A DNA stretch of 43,351 nucleotides. Source: a virus. This document shows positions 1-8,480 of this stretch, piece after piece (position 1 is the stretch's first letter; each line of letters opens with the position of its first letter). The DNA lies in the IMG/VR virus record IMGVR_UViG_3300022929_000062, positions 1 to 43,351 of that record; one strand, written 5' to 3'. The notes beneath the pieces are model-generated. The model had not been told where the DNA came from, made no database searches, and saw only the letters and a list, made by a program, of their open reading frames with translations. The translations under genes and the position numbers were made by a program.

Positions 1-676
1 TATAAGCATCATTAGGTGCGCTATGGGCTACAGCCGCTCTAGTAGCTTCATGCCCTGATAGGAACACATGGTTCTCAAATACGTCTACAAGCGCAGGAGC
101 ATTAAGTGCCTGATCTCCACCAGCCGTGTTGTTAGCTGCGTCATATCCTCCAGCGTGTGAAGACTTTATTTCTTTCCAATTAGCACCATTAAATACGATG
201 GCAGGATTTACTCCATCAACAAATATAATGTGGTTACCTGTACCAAAGTTAAATACGGCATGACGTAACTTGCTTACCGTAAGCCCGTTGAGGGTCATTG
301 GTCTGGTAACGGAATGATCTAGAGTAAACTTACGCCAGCCAATGTAGGCGGTGTAGTAATAGAAGCTATAATCTGTGCCACCAGCATCTTGCCGTGCTGC
401 AATGATCTTAGTGGAATTAGTTACATCGTCTTTAAAAATAGCTAGGCCAAGTACTTTACCCTGACCTGTTGTCTGACCTGCTACGGTTACCTCTCCGTAG
501 TCACTATCATAATCATCGTACCCCTCAATACGACGATAGCCCCCGAAGAGGCCTGGTTCGTAGTTAACTAATCGTGTTGCTGCGCCAGGACTGTTGTCCG
601 AAAGATCTAAGTGATTTTCGTTAGAGTTCAGGCCACCGCCACAGATTACTTTTAGGGATTGTATCTGGTCAGGCAT
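1..676 (-). CDS. Virion structural protein, beta-propeller/nozzle-like (cut by window edge)
   Basis: The frame opens with ATG at 676, directly after the TAG of the adaptor gene, and runs off the left edge without a stop, giving 225 visible residues. The N-terminus has a GGGLNSNEN stretch followed by PGAATRLVNYEPGLFGGYRR, a pattern I associate with a structural protein common in marine podoviruses. It is rich in Gly, Asn, Tyr and short beta-strand-like repeats. Its place just after the gp11-like adaptor is where T7-like phages carry the tail nozzle protein (gp12), so a tail tube or nozzle role is likely. That role rests on gene order, not on a motif. The rest of the protein lies outside the window. 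Confidence 0.6.
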   Translation of the reverse strand, partial: MPDQIQSLKVICGGGLNSNENHLDLSDNSPGAATRLVNYEPGLFGGYRRIEGYDDYDSDYGEVTVAGQTTGQGKVLGLAIFKDDVTNSTKIIAARQDAGGTDYSFYYYTAYIGWRKFTLDHSVTRPMTLNGLTVSKLRHAVFNFGTGNHIIFVDGVNPAIVFNGANWKEIKSSHAGGYDAANNTAGGDQALNAPALVDVFENHVFLSGHEATRAAVAHSAPNDAY

Positions 677-1366
677 CTAGAATTTTATCCTAGTATCTCT
701 GATAGAGACATTGTTATTTATGTAGAGGGTTTGGAGATCCTTGATGCCTTTCTCAAACGATATAAAGGCAGCTTGGGCAGACTCCATGTTATCTTTAAAC
801 ATATACATGTGATAAAGCGCACCATCGATTAAAACGGTGTCGTAGCTTTCGGGTATGCGGGTGACATCAGTTGCATTCGTGATGTCAGAATAATTCATAA
901 AATAGCGAAACTTTAGGGTATACGCTTTGTTGGGTGAAGGGCTAACCCCATAGCCGTTACCATGAGCAGGGAATATATACTCAGGCATATCTCTGCCTGT
1001 AACTCCCGCTGTATAGTCGGCATCACGATGATCAGAGTACCATTCATCCTGTTCGATGAATTTAAGAGTTTTATACCCCGCACCTAGATTGTCGTTTGCT
1101 TGGATTTGAAAGCTGTTCCAATCAGCTACTTTAAAATACTGAGGCCAAGTATATTCTGTTTGCCCTACAATTAAAGTATCAGTTTCTTCCGCAGCATTAA
1201 AAGGCCAACCAAACTCTGCCTGATTGATCTTAGCTACCGCTGCTTTAACGGCGTCTTTAACAAGTGCCTGAACGCCACGGGCTGAACTAAAGTCAGCTTC
1301 CGCAATCTCCACCTCATTTAAGCGGCGAAGGGTTTGGTTACAAAGATCGATATAAGTAGTGGGCAT
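677..1366 (-). CDS. Head-tail adaptor / tail tubular protein A-like
   Basis: This 229-residue protein starts MPTTYIDLCNQTLRRLNEVE, the usual opening of gp11-like adaptors (tail tubular protein A) that dock under the portal and carry the tail. Further typical features are an early helical part (DFSSARGVQALVKDAVKAAV), a central W/Y-rich beta part (FGWPFNAAEE, YTWPQYFKVADW) and a late helix with IPESYDTVLIDGALYHMYMF. The length fits the family. It sits between the major capsid gene and the nozzle-like gene, the same place as gp11 in T7. The stop TAG abuts the next ATG, so the two are probably translated together. Confidence 0.82.
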   Translation of the reverse strand: MPTTYIDLCNQTLRRLNEVEIAEADFSSARGVQALVKDAVKAAVAKINQAEFGWPFNAAEETDTLIVGQTEYTWPQYFKVADWNSFQIQANDNLGAGYKTLKFIEQDEWYSDHRDADYTAGVTGRDMPEYIFPAHGNGYGVSPSPNKAYTLKFRYFMNYSDITNATDVTRIPESYDTVLIDGALYHMYMFKDNMESAQAAFISFEKGIKDLQTLYINNNVSIRDTRIKF

Positions 1367-1387
1367 AATTTAACCTTAATAAAGTGA

Positions 1388-1410
1388 GGGGCAAGTACTT
1401 GACCTGCCCC
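1388..1410 (-). terminator. Stem-loop after major capsid gene (partial terminator)
   Basis: On the minus strand a GGGGCA / TGCCCC stem follows the capsid stop codon. The downstream tract is only CACTTTATT, so a full stop is doubtful. It looks more like an attenuator or an mRNA 3' end that keeps capsid transcripts in excess over the adaptor gene. Confidence 0.45.
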
Positions 1411-1420
1411 CCAAGTAAAG

Positions 1421-2467
1421 CTATGCTAGGTTATAGTTCGCAGTGAACAAGGCTTCGGGCCTTAATACCTTGCGCCCATATAATTGCATGCCCCGGACCA
1501 CATCACTAAAGGTATCTGGAGAACGGAATGTCTCCACCTTGGCGATCTGATCAGCTACTGCTACAGCACTATCGTGACCTGCTACCATCACTCCGAAGTT
1601 TGTTTCGGAACCCGCAGAAGCGGTAGTGTCGAGGTTGCCAACGTAAGGCAAATTGTTTGACACATAGATAGTGAAGTTACGGATCTTAGCTGGAAGCTTG
1701 CCGTTACGGATTTCATCCGAACCACCGAAATCAGCATTAATCAATTTGGAATCTTCGTCCATAAGGATTTCTGCTAGAATTGGTGAGATACACGCCCATC
1801 TCCCATCCGTAGCTACGTTGGCCTCATCCATCTTACGATTGATGCGGTTCAAAATAGCTAACGGTGAAGTAATAGCACCTGCTCCACCACCAGCGGCGAT
1901 TGGAATAGATGTTACTTCGCTAGCTACACCCAAGTCAGAACCACCAAAATCAGTGATATCCAGCTTGTTTGCAGCAAGCAATTCGTCCGTACCAGCATTC
2001 ACATTTGCAACAGAACCAGAGGTGGTTGTGTTCCGTACCCATGCACCTGGAGTTTTCCAACCAGACATGTAGCCCAAAACTTCCGCATCAAACGCATCAC
2101 GAAGATCATAACCAGCACGATCAGATGCTAAGTCCATGAAATTTATATGCGAATGCGCCTGTTCTATATCTGCCAATGTGAACTGGAAGTAGTTCGCTTT
2201 ATCTACAACCATAGTGAAATCGGTATCTGTGAGATCCTGTGTTGCCAGCGTAGTACCACGCTCAAGAGCGTTGATAGTGATCGTGGGTTCACGGATAATT
2301 TTCACTGAATCTCCGTGCGAAGCGATCTCGCCGCTGTAATCAGTGTTAGTTACAGCTTCGACCACAGAACTTTTGCGGAAAGCAAGCTGTGCTTTTTTGC
2401 TGTAAATGATAGGCGAGAAGCCGCCTGAGTTTAAGTTAGTATAGCCAGAGGCCTGTGGAAATGCCAT
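1421..2467 (-). CDS. Major capsid protein
   Basis: This 348-residue protein starts MAFPQASGYTNLNSGGFSPI. An upstream in-frame codon would add 43 residues, but ATG at 2467 is preceded by a strong AAGGAG site, and the added part looks untranslated. It follows the scaffold gene and precedes the adaptor gene, the usual capsid position. Sequence traits fit an HK97-fold podovirus capsid: FSPIIYSKKAQLAFRKSSVVEAVTNTDYSGEIASHGDSVKI near the N-terminus, a long helix-rich middle with RAGYDLRDAFDAEVLGY, and a C-terminus ending in GMQLYGRKVLRPEALF. It has its own predicted promoter and a long structured leader, unlike its neighbours, as expected for the most abundant virion protein. Confidence 0.88.
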   Translation of the reverse strand: MAFPQASGYTNLNSGGFSPIIYSKKAQLAFRKSSVVEAVTNTDYSGEIASHGDSVKIIREPTITINALERGTTLATQDLTDTDFTMVVDKANYFQFTLADIEQAHSHINFMDLASDRAGYDLRDAFDAEVLGYMSGWKTPGAWVRNTTTSGSVANVNAGTDELLAANKLDITDFGGSDLGVASEVTSIPIAAGGGAGAITSPLAILNRINRKMDEANVATDGRWACISPILAEILMDEDSKLINADFGGSDEIRNGKLPAKIRNFTIYVSNNLPYVGNLDTTASAGSETNFGVMVAGHDSAVAVADQIAKVETFRSPDTFSDVVRGMQLYGRKVLRPEALFTANYNLA

Positions 2468-2764
2468 GTTGTTCTCCTTTTGGAATGGCAGGGCAAAACG
2501 CCCGAACAAACCCGAAGAGGACAATTTGGTGGCAGTGATATATGAGGGTGCGAGTGCCTGATTAGTTGCAGCTAACAAGCAGACGGGCCTCACCACACTG
2601 GTGGACTAAACGTCAGAATTCTTGGGAAATAGGCAGAACTAGAGGTAGACCTTTCGGTGGCTCCATTCTGTGATTTGAGAGATCAACTCTCAGAGGATAT
2701 GTCTACTTACAAACGTATCTTCAAAGAGTTGTGGGTAGCAGTTATTGTCCTGCTACTCACGTTT
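2468..2764 (-). promoter_or_regulatory. Long structured 5' leader of the capsid mRNA
   Basis: About 297 bases without a convincing gene lie between the capsid promoter and the capsid start. In minus orientation it holds several small stem-loops: GTAGCAG / CTGCTAC with an 8-base loop just after the predicted start site (about 2733-2756), GAGAG / CTCTC (about 2682-2696), and ACC-GAAA-GGT (about 2651-2660). It ends in the AAGGAG site of the capsid gene. A plus-strand frame crosses it, but it has no context and no ribosome site, so I leave it out. mRNA stabilisation or translational control is likely but inferred. Confidence 0.5.
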
Positions 2765-2793
2765 ATTATAACACTTAACTATTTACTTTGCAA
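2765..2793 (-). promoter_or_regulatory. Sigma70-type promoter for the capsid gene
   Basis: On the minus strand TTGCAA (2793-2788) is followed after exactly 17 bases by TATAAT (2770-2765). It lies immediately after the scaffold stop codon. It would give the capsid gene, and perhaps those after it, a separate transcript made by host RNA polymerase. Confidence 0.7.
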
Positions 2794-2794
2794 G

Positions 2795-3574
2795 CTATCT
2801 AGCAGCGCCTGTTCGATCATAGGTAAAACTACCATTCCGAACTGCTTCCTTAATAGCTTCTTCGTTTTTAGAAAACTCTGAGTCAGTCATAGCTTCGATC
2901 TGACTTTCAGAAAACGTACCACGTTGCTGCGTACTAGGTGCGGAACTAGAGGTACGTCCTACTGCCTGTGCAGCCGACTTGCTCTTAGTCTTACGCTTGC
3001 CAGTATCAGCCTTATATAAGTCAATGGCACGGGCTGCTTCATTTGCATTGGTGTTGTTCTTGTATAGGGCATCCTGAATATACTTTGGCTGCATAGAAAC
3101 CCATTCGTGAAAAGAAGGGTCTTGCCTAATCTGATTAAAGTCAGGATGAAGCTGTACAAGCTGTTGCTCTGCTTCTTTTCGGGTGAGTTTAGTTTCAAGC
3201 TGGCGTAATCCAGCCATCCGCTTTTCACCTTCAGCCAGTGCCTCTCCAGCACGTTTCCTAGCAATCGTGTCCACGATCTTTGCAACATCTGGGTACTTCT
3301 TAGACCACTGGTCAATCTCTTCATCCGTCTTAGGGAATCGAATCTGACCCTTTGCCGCTTTTTCAAGCTGCGCCTTCATCTGTGCAACTTCTTGATCTTT
3401 CTGTTGCAGGAGTTGATGAGAGTGCCGACGAAGATCACCATACCGTTTTTTATAGGTAGCATCTTCAGCATCAGTTGGCTCTGGGCCACCTGCCTGTGGT
3501 TGTTGCTGTTGTGCTAATTCTTCCGAATATGTAAGACCGTTATCGTCTTCTTCTACACGTCTATATTTTGCCAT
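2795..3574 (-). CDS. Capsid scaffolding protein
   Basis: This 259-residue protein is very rich in Gln, Glu, Lys and Arg and strongly helical. It has a Q/P-rich N-terminal part (QQQQPQAGGPEP), a long coiled-coil-like centre (about 40-150, including QKDQEVAQMKAQLEKAA and RQLETKLTRKEAEQQ), a Ser/Thr-rich linker near residue 200 and a basic end. This composition and its place between the structural genes and the capsid gene are those of scaffolding proteins, which guide shell assembly and then leave. Helical scaffolds are poorly conserved in sequence, so the call rests on composition and order. Confidence 0.78.
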   Translation of the reverse strand: MAKYRRVEEDDNGLTYSEELAQQQQPQAGGPEPTDAEDATYKKRYGDLRRHSHQLLQQKDQEVAQMKAQLEKAAKGQIRFPKTDEEIDQWSKKYPDVAKIVDTIARKRAGEALAEGEKRMAGLRQLETKLTRKEAEQQLVQLHPDFNQIRQDPSFHEWVSMQPKYIQDALYKNNTNANEAARAIDLYKADTGKRKTKSKSAAQAVGRTSSSAPSTQQRGTFSESQIEAMTDSEFSKNEEAIKEAVRNGSFTYDRTGAAR

Positions 3575-3613
3575 TTTTGCCTCATTGGGGGCCGCTCTTT
3601 GGCGGGTAGCCCG

Positions 3614-6109
3614 TTAGGACATGATCACCATTTTCTGTTTTTTGATCATGCCTGGTAGTTTGGATGTAGTGGGGTAGACCTCCTCGACTTCCTCATCATC
3701 ATCCATCATGTCATCCACCTCAACGGCGGCGACTTCGATATCGACATCCTCTTCAGGAATATCGTCTTCTGCCTCAGTAACCTCTTCAGGTTCTTCAGCT
3801 TCCTCTTCACCTGCGTATTGAATAAGACCCATATCAAACATGCCCATGAGGCCCATTTCAGCCTCTGCTTGCATATCCATGATATGTTTAAGACCATGCC
3901 ATTTGACCACGTTAGCGGGCAGAACGTATTCACCTTCGCTAATCATCGCCTCAATATCATCCCGTACATTCTCTGCACTGGAACCAATTGGAATAGGGTT
4001 ACCTGATACGGGGTCTGACATCATGCCGCCGCAGGAACCATCACAGTCACCGCCGCAGTCGCATGGCATACCACCGTGATACATCTGCATCTTTTCATCA
4101 TTCTCTGGATCATCCACGTTAGCTTTCTGAATAGCCTCTCCACGGGCTTCTTCGTAATCACTAAGCTTACCGTCTTTATCCAAGTCGGCTTTTTTCTGAT
4201 CTAGTTGAAATCTATTATTAGCCATATCTAAGCCTTCCTGTGTGGTGATGCCTTTTTGAGAGGCGGCAAGACCACCCAATGCAAAAGTAGGGGAGTTTTC
4301 ATCTTTTTGATTTATTCTAAATGCGGGGTCATCGGGGGATGCTTTTTTAACATTTTTAGCAAGCACAAGCGGCCCAACCTGTACTACCTCTGTAGCAGCA
4401 ACCACGGGTTCACCTGTAACTTTGTCGTAAAAGTAAGAATGCCTAAATGGGTTCATCCCTACCTGTGTCCACTCAGGATCATCCATAAGAGAAACAGCAC
4501 GGTTATATACTTCTTGTGGATCTTGGTTTTCCCAATTTCCAAATATACGGGCTATTGTTGTTTTACCTTTTCCTGAAGCGATATTAGCTGCCGCTTTAGG
4601 AACTGAATTAAAGGTAACATCCTTTAATACAGCGGTCTGAGCATACCCAACGGATTCCCCACTTAGCTTTCCACCAGCACCATCGTGAACAGAAACTACC
4701 CAAGTGTCGTATTGCTCATAGGCGGGAATATCCAAACGGGAAGCTACGTAAGTACCGTCCTCAATTCCCTTATTTACCCCTACAATACCTTTTCTAACTT
4801 TATCGGAATTAAGTGCAGAAGCTATATCCTCTACTGTGGGCATCGTGGGAACTTCTTCTAGTAAAGAAATTGGCTGAAAGCCTTCTACTAACTCACGATA
4901 CTCCGCAGAAGTAATCTCTTTTTCCATCAGACCTTTTGCAGCCTGTTGAACTTGCGGAACTCTAGTTTGTTTCTGATTTACTTTATTTACTTTGCGCCAT
5001 TCTTCACGGGCTTCTTCCGTTAAACCTATGTCATCTATGGCATTAGTAGGTGCATCCTTAACAAGGGCACTCATATCCGAAGTTTTACCTACTGAAATAG
5101 AAGAGGATGAATTGTCTATTCGTTCCCATGTAACAAGAGCCGTATCTGGAGATCCATATACGTTTTTTGTATTTCCAAAGTCTGTTTGTACTACCACGTC
5201 AGATTTAAACTGGTACGGCTTTCCTTCAAAAACATCTACAATGGCACTTGTAGGTATTTCCCCTTTTAACCCTATTTCGGTATCGCCAGTAACGTAATCT
5301 ATTTTATTAGGTTTTTTTATAGCCACTACATACGCAGGGCGATCAGGCGTAGCCTTAAATCCTTCTGGCGTGTAATTATTTGCGTATGATTCCGCTTGAC
5401 TAGGGCGAGTAGAAAAAAAAGTTAAACCTTCTTGCTCATCCCCAATATTATAATCCCCTTTAGACTTAATATATCCTTGCTCAAGTGCGCCTCTATACTC
5501 TTCTGCACTCATTCCACGATATAAAACGTTGTCACTCTGTTCTACTATATCCTCAATATATAAAACACCTTTAGTAGGGATAACGGTATTTCTATATTCA
5601 CCGTCATATTCAACCCTTGCTCTACTAGGATCTATAAAAACTGAACTTCTTTCAGGTGCTTCAGGGTAAGTTGGTACTTCTTCAAGTTCTTGCTCTGGGC
5701 CTACTTTTATATCCGTTTCACCTGTCTTTGGATCAGGTCTTTCGGCAATACGATATGTTTCCTCACGGGCTTCCATGTTTGGATATTTTTCACGCATAAG
5801 CCCAACAGTTTCATCTGAGGCTTCCCCGTATCCCTTGGCTTTTAAACCCTTTCTTATAAGGCTTTGTGCTGCGTCACCTACGAAAGGAACCGCTCCTAAT
5901 ACCTCTGCCCCCATAAGACCTGCAATCTTTAATTTGCTAGGGTCTTCTTTATCTAATTCATCAGATATATCGGCAGCAGTATAAGTAGTTCCTGTAATCG
6001 GTGCGTTCTCAGCAATTACTTCAGCCGCCTTAACACTTAAAGGTTTGTTCTTACGATAAGATCCTGTGAGGGGATTAAACTTATCCCAGAAAGATTCTTC
6101 TTCTTCCAC
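3614..6109 (-). CDS. Large multidomain structural/accessory protein with ADP-ribosyltransferase-like domain
   Basis: 831 residues between portal and scaffold genes. An N-terminal helical part includes a Gly/Ala stretch at about 62-82. Residues 194-300 resemble an ADP-ribosyltransferase fold: LYRGM (R198), GLTFFSTR (228-235, the Ser-Thr strand), AYVVAIKKPNKIDYV (259-273) and acidic residues near 284-295. Residues 455-590 match a domain seen in large polyvalent phage proteins (SRLDIPAYEQYDTW, WTQVGMNPFRHSYFYD, VVQVGPLVLAKN). Residues 642-653 form a perfect EF-hand-like loop (D642, D644, D646, G647, E653). A Cys cluster follows (C683, C685, C689, C693), then a marine-phage motif (DPVSGNPIP to EGEYVLPANVVKWHG) and a very acidic tail. 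It is probably packaged in or on the virion; enzymatic activity is unproven. Confidence 0.6.
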   Translation of the reverse strand: MEEEESFWDKFNPLTGSYRKNKPLSVKAAEVIAENAPITGTTYTAADISDELDKEDPSKLKIAGLMGAEVLGAVPFVGDAAQSLIRKGLKAKGYGEASDETVGLMREKYPNMEAREETYRIAERPDPKTGETDIKVGPEQELEEVPTYPEAPERSSVFIDPSRARVEYDGEYRNTVIPTKGVLYIEDIVEQSDNVLYRGMSAEEYRGALEQGYIKSKGDYNIGDEQEGLTFFSTRPSQAESYANNYTPEGFKATPDRPAYVVAIKKPNKIDYVTGDTEIGLKGEIPTSAIVDVFEGKPYQFKSDVVVQTDFGNTKNVYGSPDTALVTWERIDNSSSSISVGKTSDMSALVKDAPTNAIDDIGLTEEAREEWRKVNKVNQKQTRVPQVQQAAKGLMEKEITSAEYRELVEGFQPISLLEEVPTMPTVEDIASALNSDKVRKGIVGVNKGIEDGTYVASRLDIPAYEQYDTWVVSVHDGAGGKLSGESVGYAQTAVLKDVTFNSVPKAAANIASGKGKTTIARIFGNWENQDPQEVYNRAVSLMDDPEWTQVGMNPFRHSYFYDKVTGEPVVAATEVVQVGPLVLAKNVKKASPDDPAFRINQKDENSPTFALGGLAASQKGITTQEGLDMANNRFQLDQKKADLDKDGKLSDYEEARGEAIQKANVDDPENDEKMQMYHGGMPCDCGGDCDGSCGGMMSDPVSGNPIPIGSSAENVRDDIEAMISEGEYVLPANVVKWHGLKHIMDMQAEAEMGLMGMFDMGLIQYAGEEEAEEPEEVTEAEDDIPEEDVDIEVAAVEVDDMMDDDEEVEEVYPTTSKLPGMIKKQKMVIMS

Positions 6110-6324
6110 TATTCTGCACCCTTAATCATTTCATCCCGTAACGTCTTAAATCGACGTAGTTCAGCAATAGCGCCCTGTATCTCTAAGACACGCTGGTGAT
6201 CCTTAGTGTTTTCTAATTGCTGGTGGTAAGCTGCTATCCGTACAGAGACATACTCATGTAAGAGATCCATGTAGGTGGGCGTATTCACCAACAGGAGCAT
6301 TGATTTACAGAACTGCTTATCCAT
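6109..6324 (-). CDS. Small helical protein after portal, unknown function
   Basis: 71 residues, almost entirely predicted helix, with a coiled-coil-like second half (LENTKDHQRVLEIQGAIAEL, then RRFKTLRDEM). The start ATG overlaps the portal stop by one base (TAATG), and its own stop overlaps the next gene the same way, so it is translationally coupled in the packaging operon. I do not recognise a family with a known role. Position suggests a small head-completion or assembly factor, which is inference only. Confidence 0.65.
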   Translation of the reverse strand: MDKQFCKSMLLLVNTPTYMDLLHEYVSVRIAAYHQQLENTKDHQRVLEIQGAIAELRRFKTLRDEMIKGAE

Positions 6325-8477
6325 TACTGTACAGGCCCCTGTGGTGCTGCGTTAGGCGGTGCTGCTTGCTGTCCACCATTCGCTCCACCACCTTCGCCTG
6401 TGAAGCCTTCTGCTCCTGGCTCTGGGGCTGCTCCTGGGGCTATATTACCGCCGCCTGTACCTGTTGGGTCTTCTGGGTTAGGTGGGCCACCTTCTGCGGG
6501 TGCTGGTGGGCCTTCAGGCTGTGGCATCATCGCTTGGATCTCTGCCATCATCTTAGCCTGTATAATGGCCTCACGTTGATCATTCAGGATCTTGTCTTCG
6601 TCCAAGTCCATAGACGCTGCCAACTCACGCAAGACGTAATCGTATTTAACAAATGGAGCCATCTGTTGGTTCTGCGTCATTTGCATAAACTGTAACAAAC
6701 GCTGACTGCGGATCTCATTACGCATTAGGCTTTCCGTACCTTTTGCGATAACTTCCAAATCTCCAACAAATTCCTTACTAAAATTAAATTGCATGTTAAA
6801 ACTGAATAACGCCTTACCTAACGGAGAAAGTAAGTAATCATCGATGTTTCGCACCACTGCTTTGATGTTAGCCTGTGCTGCACCCATCAGCATACTCATT
6901 CCAGACGCTGTACGGCCTACACCCATAACGCCCGTAGTACCGTGAGAGTATGACGGGATACCTGTAGCCTCATCAGCAAGCTGACGTGACTTGTCGAACA
7001 TCATCATTAGTTCTTGGCTGACGTTGGGGAATTTTGTTCCAAAAATCGCCTGTCCTGGGGCACCCGCTTGGCGTCTAAACACCTTGCCAGGGTACACGCT
7101 TAGATCCTGCCCAGGAACCAAGTTTGTCTCATCGATTTCAATCAGAAGGTTACCTGATAACGCACCGTTATCTATCGCCATCCTGTAAAAACCGTTCATT
7201 AACAGTTGGGTATCTTCCATATTTTCTGCAACACCAATTCCAAAGAATGAGTATGGATTCAACTCATACGGTACTGCGTGATAGGGAATACGGCTTGGTG
7301 TAAACGGATTTAGCACTAAACGCAGGATTTGACCGTTACAGACCCATATATTGACCTGTATTTCGTCCTGATCCTCATATTCTTCTGGAATATCTAAATC
7401 AGCCTCTTCAGCCAGTTCAGCGTCAATAATACCCCAATATTCTAATACTTCGTAGCGATCTACCTGATCTGAACTAGCATTATCCTCTAATGCGTCTTCC
7501 CAATACTCTCTGGTGTAGCTGGGGCCGTAATCAATGGCTAATTCAATGCTTTCTTCACGAAAATGTGGGCGCTTCTTTAATCCACGCATCTGTGAACGGT
7601 TTAGACGATGGCGTTGTACCGTATATTCAGCTTCTGCCATGTTTCTGGCATCAGGATCAGGAAAGAAATCCCAAATACTAACAAATTCTACTTTTGGGAT
7701 AGTTTCAAAGAGAGGATCGTACTCACCTTCCTCTGTCCACCGTGGATATTCCTTATCGTAGGCAAACGGGCCTTTAAGTAGGCCGTGACCAAGCAATGCA
7801 CACTCAAATGCCATAGAACGTAGGTGCTTAGACGCCTGAGATTCCTCAAGCTGGTCATGCATACGCTTTTCCATCTTCTGAGCAGCAACTTTAGCAGGTT
7901 CAAACGTAATAGAACCAGGATTTGTACCTGCACCCGCCTCAAGTTCGTCTTCGATAGGCTTTAGCTTGTCTGTATATACGCCTAACTCTTTAGCAATCTC
8001 TGGGCGCACAATATTACGGGGCACGGTATAGTCTACGCCCGTTTTTTCCTTAACTTTTTCCGTTGTCAGGGAATTAGGATCATAATGTACCGCATCTGCT
8101 ACGTTATTTGGAAATTTACGCTGCTCAATACCTAGTGGATACTTACCACCAGCAAAAAGTACGTCCACAACTTGTGCATATGCAGCCAGCACCTTAGTTT
8201 TTGTGATCTTAATGAACGCCTGAGACTTTTCTGTGTCTGTAAACTGTACATCAGCCCCGTATATACCACGATAATTTCGATATGCCGTTAACCAACGGTC
8301 TTCGTCGGTGCGTCGATGTTCTTTAGACCGACGAAACTGCCCGTCGATGAACGAAACAACTCCAGAATACTCTGTATTCTCTTGTTCTACGTCACCATCT
8401 TCTTCCAAAGCCACCACACGATCAGTTTCGGTAGCCTCTTCAGGGTTAGAATCTTCTGGTCTGTCCATTAAAGCCAT
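6324..8477 (-). CDS. Portal protein
   Basis: 717 residues, directly downstream of the large terminase with a 3-base gap. Portals form the dodecameric DNA gate at one capsid vertex and bind terminase during packaging. Portal-like features include VEFVSIWDFFPDPDARNMAE with the following VQRHRLNRSQM (about residues 245-290), YHAVPYELNPYSFFGIGVAE in the wing/stem area, and a long helical section with MMFDKSRQLADEATGIPSY and RTASGMSMLMGAAQANIKAV. The last 70 residues are a low-complexity Pro/Gly/Ala/Glu tail (QPEGPPAPAEGGPPNPED), typical of marine podovirus portals. Length is at the long end for T7-like portals. Confidence 0.88.
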   Translation of the reverse strand: MALMDRPEDSNPEEATETDRVVALEEDGDVEQENTEYSGVVSFIDGQFRRSKEHRRTDEDRWLTAYRNYRGIYGADVQFTDTEKSQAFIKITKTKVLAAYAQVVDVLFAGGKYPLGIEQRKFPNNVADAVHYDPNSLTTEKVKEKTGVDYTVPRNIVRPEIAKELGVYTDKLKPIEDELEAGAGTNPGSITFEPAKVAAQKMEKRMHDQLEESQASKHLRSMAFECALLGHGLLKGPFAYDKEYPRWTEEGEYDPLFETIPKVEFVSIWDFFPDPDARNMAEAEYTVQRHRLNRSQMRGLKKRPHFREESIELAIDYGPSYTREYWEDALEDNASSDQVDRYEVLEYWGIIDAELAEEADLDIPEEYEDQDEIQVNIWVCNGQILRLVLNPFTPSRIPYHAVPYELNPYSFFGIGVAENMEDTQLLMNGFYRMAIDNGALSGNLLIEIDETNLVPGQDLSVYPGKVFRRQAGAPGQAIFGTKFPNVSQELMMMFDKSRQLADEATGIPSYSHGTTGVMGVGRTASGMSMLMGAAQANIKAVVRNIDDYLLSPLGKALFSFNMQFNFSKEFVGDLEVIAKGTESLMRNEIRSQRLLQFMQMTQNQQMAPFVKYDYVLRELAASMDLDEDKILNDQREAIIQAKMMAEIQAMMPQPEGPPAPAEGGPPNPEDPTGTGGGNIAPGAAPEPGAEGFTGEGGGANGGQQAAPPNAAPQGPVQ

Positions 8478-8480
8478 ATT

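Noticed and set aside
1671-2072. Open frame of 133 codons on the plus strand
   Set aside because: It lies wholly inside the capsid gene on the other strand, with no ribosome site or context.
1421-2596. Capsid protein extended by 43 residues at the N-terminus
   Set aside because: The inner ATG has AAGGAG at ideal distance, and the extra part is in the structured leader.
6300-6695. Trp/Cys-rich frame on the plus strand
   Set aside because: It mirrors the Pro/Gly/Ala-rich tail of the portal gene; composition is an effect of the opposite strand.
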